Shown: positions 60,621 to 64,000 of the stretch, piece by piece
How the letters are laid out: every line of letters begins with the position of its first letter
How positions within the stretch are numbered: position 1 is the first letter of the stretch
From: Druceiella hillmani
Taxonomy: Eukaryota > Arthropoda > Insecta > Lepidoptera > Hepialidae
Assembly (NCBI GenBank): GCA_039881145.1
Contig: JAYKKI010000006.1
Span: 21,946,501-22,010,500, forward strand
Reading direction: 5' to 3'
DNA length: 64,000 nt
Program-made: the position numbers and the translations under genes
Notes under the pieces: model-generated
What the model was told of the DNA's origin: nothing
Databases searched by the model: none
Seen by the model: only the letters and a program-made list of their open reading frames with translations

Positions 60621-62130
60621 TTACTCTTTGGACTAGTTTTATAAAGTCGTTTGCATTCTGAGTTTTGGATGTCAAAATGTAGGCGTAACGAGTGAAGTGA
60701 TCTACTAGAAGATGTAAATTCGTTTTTGTTGAACGTGCACCACCAAATCCACCTATGGTATCTATAGACACTATTTCGAACGGATGTGTGGCTGGTCCTA
60801 AGTGAGACATTAGGCCAAACTTGTATGCTCCTCTTGATTTATTTTTTATACAAGCGTCACAGTTTTCGCATATTTTTTTTATGTTGTCTAATAAATGTTT
60901 AGCTTGATAAAAGTGTTTTATTTTTTTTTCTACTTGTTGTTTTCCTATGTGGCAATAGTAGTGATGAACTTGTTTTATAATATGTTTACTAAAGTCTTCA
61001 GTTAGTATAATCTTTTCATGTTTTCCAATCTTTTTATAATATATATTATTTTTATAAATAAGTTTATTTATATTCTCTCTTATATCTTCGTTTTTATTTT
61101 GATCTTGTTGTATATCTTCTATTTTGATAAAATTAACTATTTTTAAACTACTTTCTTCATTTTCATCTGGTTCTACCACTGAGTTTCTGCTTAAGGTATC
61201 TGCCTCTATATTATATTTTCCCGGAGAATATATTATTTTAATATTGAATTGCGACAAATAAAACGTAAGATCTCCCAGTTCTTCATCCGTTCTGGCTTTT
61301 ATATTAATTTTTTCTAAGGGTTTGTGATCTGAAAAAACCGTGAATATTTTTCCTATAAGCCAATGTTGCCAGTATTTAACCGCCTCTTTTATAGCCAGAC
61401 ACTCAAGATATATAGCTTTTCTCTTTTTTTGGGAATTGTTTAATTTTTTGGAAAAATATGCGCAAGGTTTTTCATCACCATTGGGTTGAATTTATTTTAA
61501 GATTGCAGCTATTCCTTGTATGCTAGCATCTGTATAAATATTGATTGGTAAGTCTGTATCAAAGATTGCTAGGATTGGTTTTGAGCAAAGTAGTTTTTTT
61601 ATAGTATCAAATGATTCTTGACATTTATCGGACCAGACAAATTTTTCTCCTTTTCTTAATAAATTATGTAATGGATCCAGCGTTATTGACATATTTGGTA
61701 CATATTTTCCATAGAAATTTATTTTTCCCAAAAATTGACGAACGTTTTTTTGTGTTTTTGGAATCGGAAATTCTTTTATGGCAATTAAATTATCCTTTAG
61801 CGGAGTTACCGTGTTGTTTTTTATTATATGCCCTAGATATTTTACCGAGTCCTGTGCAAAGTTACATTTCGTGAATTGTAATTTAAACCCTTCTTTTAAG
61901 ATTGCTTCCAATAAGAAACATAAGTGTTTTATATGTTTCTCAAACGTTTCTGAAAATACTAAAATATCATCTATGTAATTAACAGTAAAATCTGACAATT
62001 TATGCTTTCTTATAATACTACTCAGGATTCTCTGAAAAATGGCGGGCGAAGTTTTTAAGCCAAAAGGTAAACATGTCCACTGATAGTGTGCATTCTTGGT
62101 AACAAATGCAGTTTTTTTGGTTAATTTCAT
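60620..62130 (-). pseudogene. reverse transcriptase, RNase H and integrase N-terminal half (gypsy pol)
   Basis: In one frame the minus strand gives the RT from the FGL block onward: HYQWTCLPFGLKTSPAIFQ, catalytic NYIDDILVFSETF, LQFTKCNFAQDSVKYLGHII and VRQFLGKINFYGKYVPNMS. RNase H follows, with acids in NIYTDAS, LECLAIKEAVKYW and FSDHKPL, then the HHCC zinc finger (VHHYYCHIGKQ ... CENCDAC) and the first integrase aspartate (VSIDTIGG). A TAA at 61492-61494 interrupts RNase H. The RT fingers and the whole protease are missing: KLTKKTAFVT joins directly to gag, showing a deletion at about 62130. A frameshift at about 60615 separates it from the rest of integrase. Confidence 0.9.
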
Positions 62131-63244
62131 TTAGTTCAGTCTCTAATTCTGAATTGTTTACACTCCTTATCTGATCGTTTTTTGTTCTATCATAATTTTT
62201 TATCTTAAACCAACATTGTGATTCGGGATGGTAACGTGTACCTTTATTTTCTTTTTCACAAATTTTACACGGACTAACCATGGACCTTACATTTTTATCT
62301 TTAATTTTACTTTCGGAAGCTATTATCTTTTTATCATATGTTTTTTTATTTACCATGTGCTCTAAACTTCTTATATTATTAAATAAATCTTGAGTTTCCT
62401 TTAAACTATTTCTATCAATTTTATCCGCAATGAAATTCGGTAATCCGGTGGCGATTAGATCAATTAGAGTATGTTTATCTATGGACTTATTTATTTCTAA
62501 TAGCAGTTTCTCTTTTTTTAATGCATACTCCAGTAATAAGCCCTGTCTATATTTAAATAACATTGCATACCTGATCGGTGACCAACTCTTATCTGCATAT
62601 GTCTCACTAAAGTTTTGTTTCCACATAGCCCATTCTGAATTTATTGTGTATTTAATCAGCATAGAACTATACCAGTCTTTACAGGAATCTTCTAAAAATA
62701 ACCTAAAAATTTCAATTTTTTTGATATCCTCCTCTATGCCTAAACGTGCACATTCCGCTTCAAAGATTGTCATCCACTGGGACACATTGGCAATCTTACT
62801 ACTAAATTTTTGTATAACAAATTTTTCTGCCATTTTTCCCACATTAAAAGGTTTTGATGATTCATTCTTCATTTCAGCGAAGCTTTCCATGATTTTTATT
62901 AGATATTCTTCAGAGATTCCTGCTGTAGAAGTTTTCGGTGTTTCTTTTTCCTCTAAAAGTTATCCCATGAACTGTTTATTTCCATCTTCATCACAATAAA
63001 CCGCCTTTGTGTCTGGGCTCATGGATATCCATACCTGTCGCTTGTCATGCCGTTTTTGTAAAGTAGCTTTGATTTTTTGAAAGATTTGTGTTTTTATTAT
63101 TGCATCGTGTAGTTTTACAGGTTGTAATTTATCCGGGAACACAAAGGTATTGCCGTCTAAATCGGTAATTGTTGTTATACAAATAATATTTGTCTTCACA
63201 TCTTCACTGGCCTTGACTATGAATTCGAACTGTAATTTGTCCAT
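62130..63244 (-). pseudogene. gag of the gypsy element
   Basis: The frame starts at an ATG at 63242-63244, only 38 bases after the 5' LTR (MDKLQFEFIVKASEDVKTNI). It has an in-frame TAA at 62960-62962 and continues in the same frame through the capsid region (SQWMTIFEAECARLGI, CKDWYSSMLIKYTI, WAMWKQNFSETYADKSW) to a zinc knuckle CKICEKENKGTRYHPESQCW (C2HC type with wide spacing). Aside from the stop it is intact for about 370 codons. It then runs into pol in another frame because of the deletion, so the 113-nt overlap of the two frames is not a natural frameshift site. Confidence 0.85.
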
Positions 63245-63282
63245 TATTCTTGGGAATTAGCTGTAGAAATGTTGATTTATAA

Positions 63283-63635
63283 TGTGTTTCTAATTCTTAT
63301 CCTTGGATAATATGGTGAACAGTAAAACTATAGCATTGAGTTGCTCTGAAAAGAGTTTTATTACATAAACAAATGTTTACACTTTTACAAAACAATTTAT
63401 AACGTTAATTAATCACAAACTCACCTGAAAAGAGAAACAACATTTAAAGCTATTGCTTCACTAGTTCGTATCAATTAAGTATTAAAATATTATACTATAT
63501 CATATTATAATTCATTGATCGTTTCTAAGAACATAACCTAATTTTCTATCGTGGCGTGGCGACATGTCCAAGTGACAGCTAGCACAGCTCATATGCAAAC
63601 TTAATGCTGAATGAAGTATCACTCACTTCGTTTAC

Positions 63636-63636
<1 letters not shown>
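63283..63636 (-). repeat. 5' LTR of the gypsy element
   Basis: The LTR is 354 bp with TG/CA ends, TATA-like sequence (TATAATATGATATAGTATAA) in the 5' half and AATAAA further on. The sequence after it (TTATAAATCAACATTTCTAC) shows no TGG-starting tRNA primer site. Confidence 0.93.
63412..63440 (-). promoter_or_regulatory. overlapping 3'/5' splice motif in the LTR (ratchet-point-like)
   Basis: Minus strand TTGTTTCTCTTTTCAG|GTGAGTTTG joins a good pyrimidine tract and CAG acceptor to a consensus GTGAGT donor with no bases between. The same sequence is in the 3' LTR at about 59716-59744. Zero-length exons of this form mark recursive splicing in insect introns. Alternatively only the donor is used, for a spliced subgenomic RNA. 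Confidence 0.5.

Positions 63637-63716
<80 letters not shown>
63637..63716. repeat. (TA)n microsatellite
   Basis: A TA tract with a TACATA interruption abuts the right LTR. Confidence 0.95.
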
Positions 63717-63719
<3 letters not shown>

Positions 63720-63904
63720 TTAGCGTTTTAATTTTAATTCCATTTTCGTCAGGTACCAGTCCATGATGCTAGACTTTGGGTTAACGCATGCTATCAAAAT
63801 CGGTTCGCATACTGATATTTTACGCAAAATAAATCATAAGCTAAAGCTGATTTTAAATGAAACCTCCTACATGTTTTGTGAATACACATAAATAATTTGT
63901 GAAT

Positions 63905-63968
63905 TTGGCAGAATAGATTATTAGATAATAGATTATTAGATGAGCAGAATAGATTATTAGATGAGTCA
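63905..63968 (+). repeat. short tandem repeat
   Basis: GCAGAATAGATTATTAGATG-like units recur two and a half times in tandem. The 64-codon minus frame here is derived from it. Confidence 0.8.
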
Positions 63969-64000
63969 CTCCAATTAGAACAATACACATTTTGTTTAGT

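Larger units (their letters stand above)
59587..63636 (-). mobile_element. defective Ty3/gypsy LTR retrotransposon
   Basis: The element is 4,050 bp on the minus strand: 5' LTR (63283-63636), gag, reverse transcriptase, RNase H, integrase, polypurine tract, 3' LTR (59587-59940). RT-RNaseH-IN order puts it in Ty3/gypsy; integrase motifs such as THPFEIVSIDTIGGFGG and HLLVDHFTRYAYILTSKTQN resemble elements of arachnids and insects. There is no envelope frame. The copy lacks the protease and the N-terminal RT. It also has two in-frame TAAs and a one-base shift, so it cannot encode its own movement. Both LTRs are intact in length with six differences that I count. No clear target duplication can be seen because both flanks are TA repeats. 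Confidence 0.92.

Noticed and set aside
62018..62130. Overlap of gag and RT frames as a programmed frameshift
   Set aside because: Protease and RT N-terminus are missing at this junction, so the overlap is a deletion product.
61611..62999. Plus-strand frames over the gypsy element (including 189 codons at 62430)
   Set aside because: They are antisense shadows of gag and pol.
59583..63641. Target-site duplication of the gypsy element
   Set aside because: Both flanks are TA repeats; left ATAA and right TATA do not match clearly, so no duplication can be claimed.

Overview
The window is eukaryotic and animal. It is strongly AT-rich, has almost no long open reading frames, carries many (TA)n/(CA)n/(TG)n microsatellites, and is dense in decayed transposons of types typical of arthropod genomes: mariner, RTE-like and I-like non-LTR elements, a GIY-YIG Penelope-like element, a Ty3/gypsy element, a tRNA-headed SINE, and the GGTTCCGTA-type interspersed repeat. 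The best guess is an arthropod, probably an insect; the species cannot be named from sequence alone. No rRNA, functional tRNA, CRISPR array or bacterial gene was seen.

Host coding sequence is sparse and on the minus strand. Two pieces stand out by codon texture and splice signals: a terminal exon at 1405-1606 (acceptor, 67 codons, TAA) and an internal exon at 12875-13046 (pyrimidine-rich acceptor, GTAAGTATT donor). Weaker minus-strand exon candidates lie at about 31.7 kb, 38545-38710, 45.6 kb and 48593-48655. They could belong to one long minus-strand gene with very large introns, but this is inference and I recognise none of the encoded segments.

Layout. 0-6.5 kb: terminal exon, several hairpins, an internally deleted mariner with TIRs and TA flanks (5806-6540). 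7.7-8.4 kb: RTE-like remnant. 10.8-13.7 kb: a pair of about 255 bp inverted repeats bracketing the 12.9 kb exon. 14.0-15.0 kb: I-like element tail, microsatellite, dispersed repeat. 17.6-19.5 kb: Penelope-like fragment (YVDD and GIY-YIG), an unidentified ORF, and two copies of a microsatellite-seeding repeat. 24.8-25.2 kb: repeat tail and SINE. 31-38 kb: GGTTCC repeat, RT remnant, a broken gene resembling the insect XPG/FEN1-like uncharacterised family, candidate exons. 39.9-40.2 kb: a near-perfect palindrome of two Penelope tails, each folding as a hammerhead ribozyme. 42.9 and 50.7 kb: alternating purine-pyrimidine tracts. 48.8-50.4 kb: an inverted duplication of about 1.6 kb carrying two decayed copies of the same coding segment. 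54-57 kb: remnant of a GHSFLPxDR-type (DUF7869-like) gene, more Penelope pieces with a third hammerhead, a second mariner remnant. 57.6-59.1 kb: RTE 3' end and GGTTCC repeat copies. 59.6-63.6 kb: a 4,050 bp Ty3/gypsy retrotransposon on the minus strand with 354 bp LTRs, inactivated by one deletion, two stops and one frameshift.

Most notable: the head-to-head hammerhead-bearing Penelope palindrome flanked by a 12 bp direct repeat; the overlapping acceptor/donor (ratchet-point-like) motif in both LTRs of the gypsy element, which has no visible tRNA primer site; and the long inverted duplication, a candidate hairpin-RNA source.
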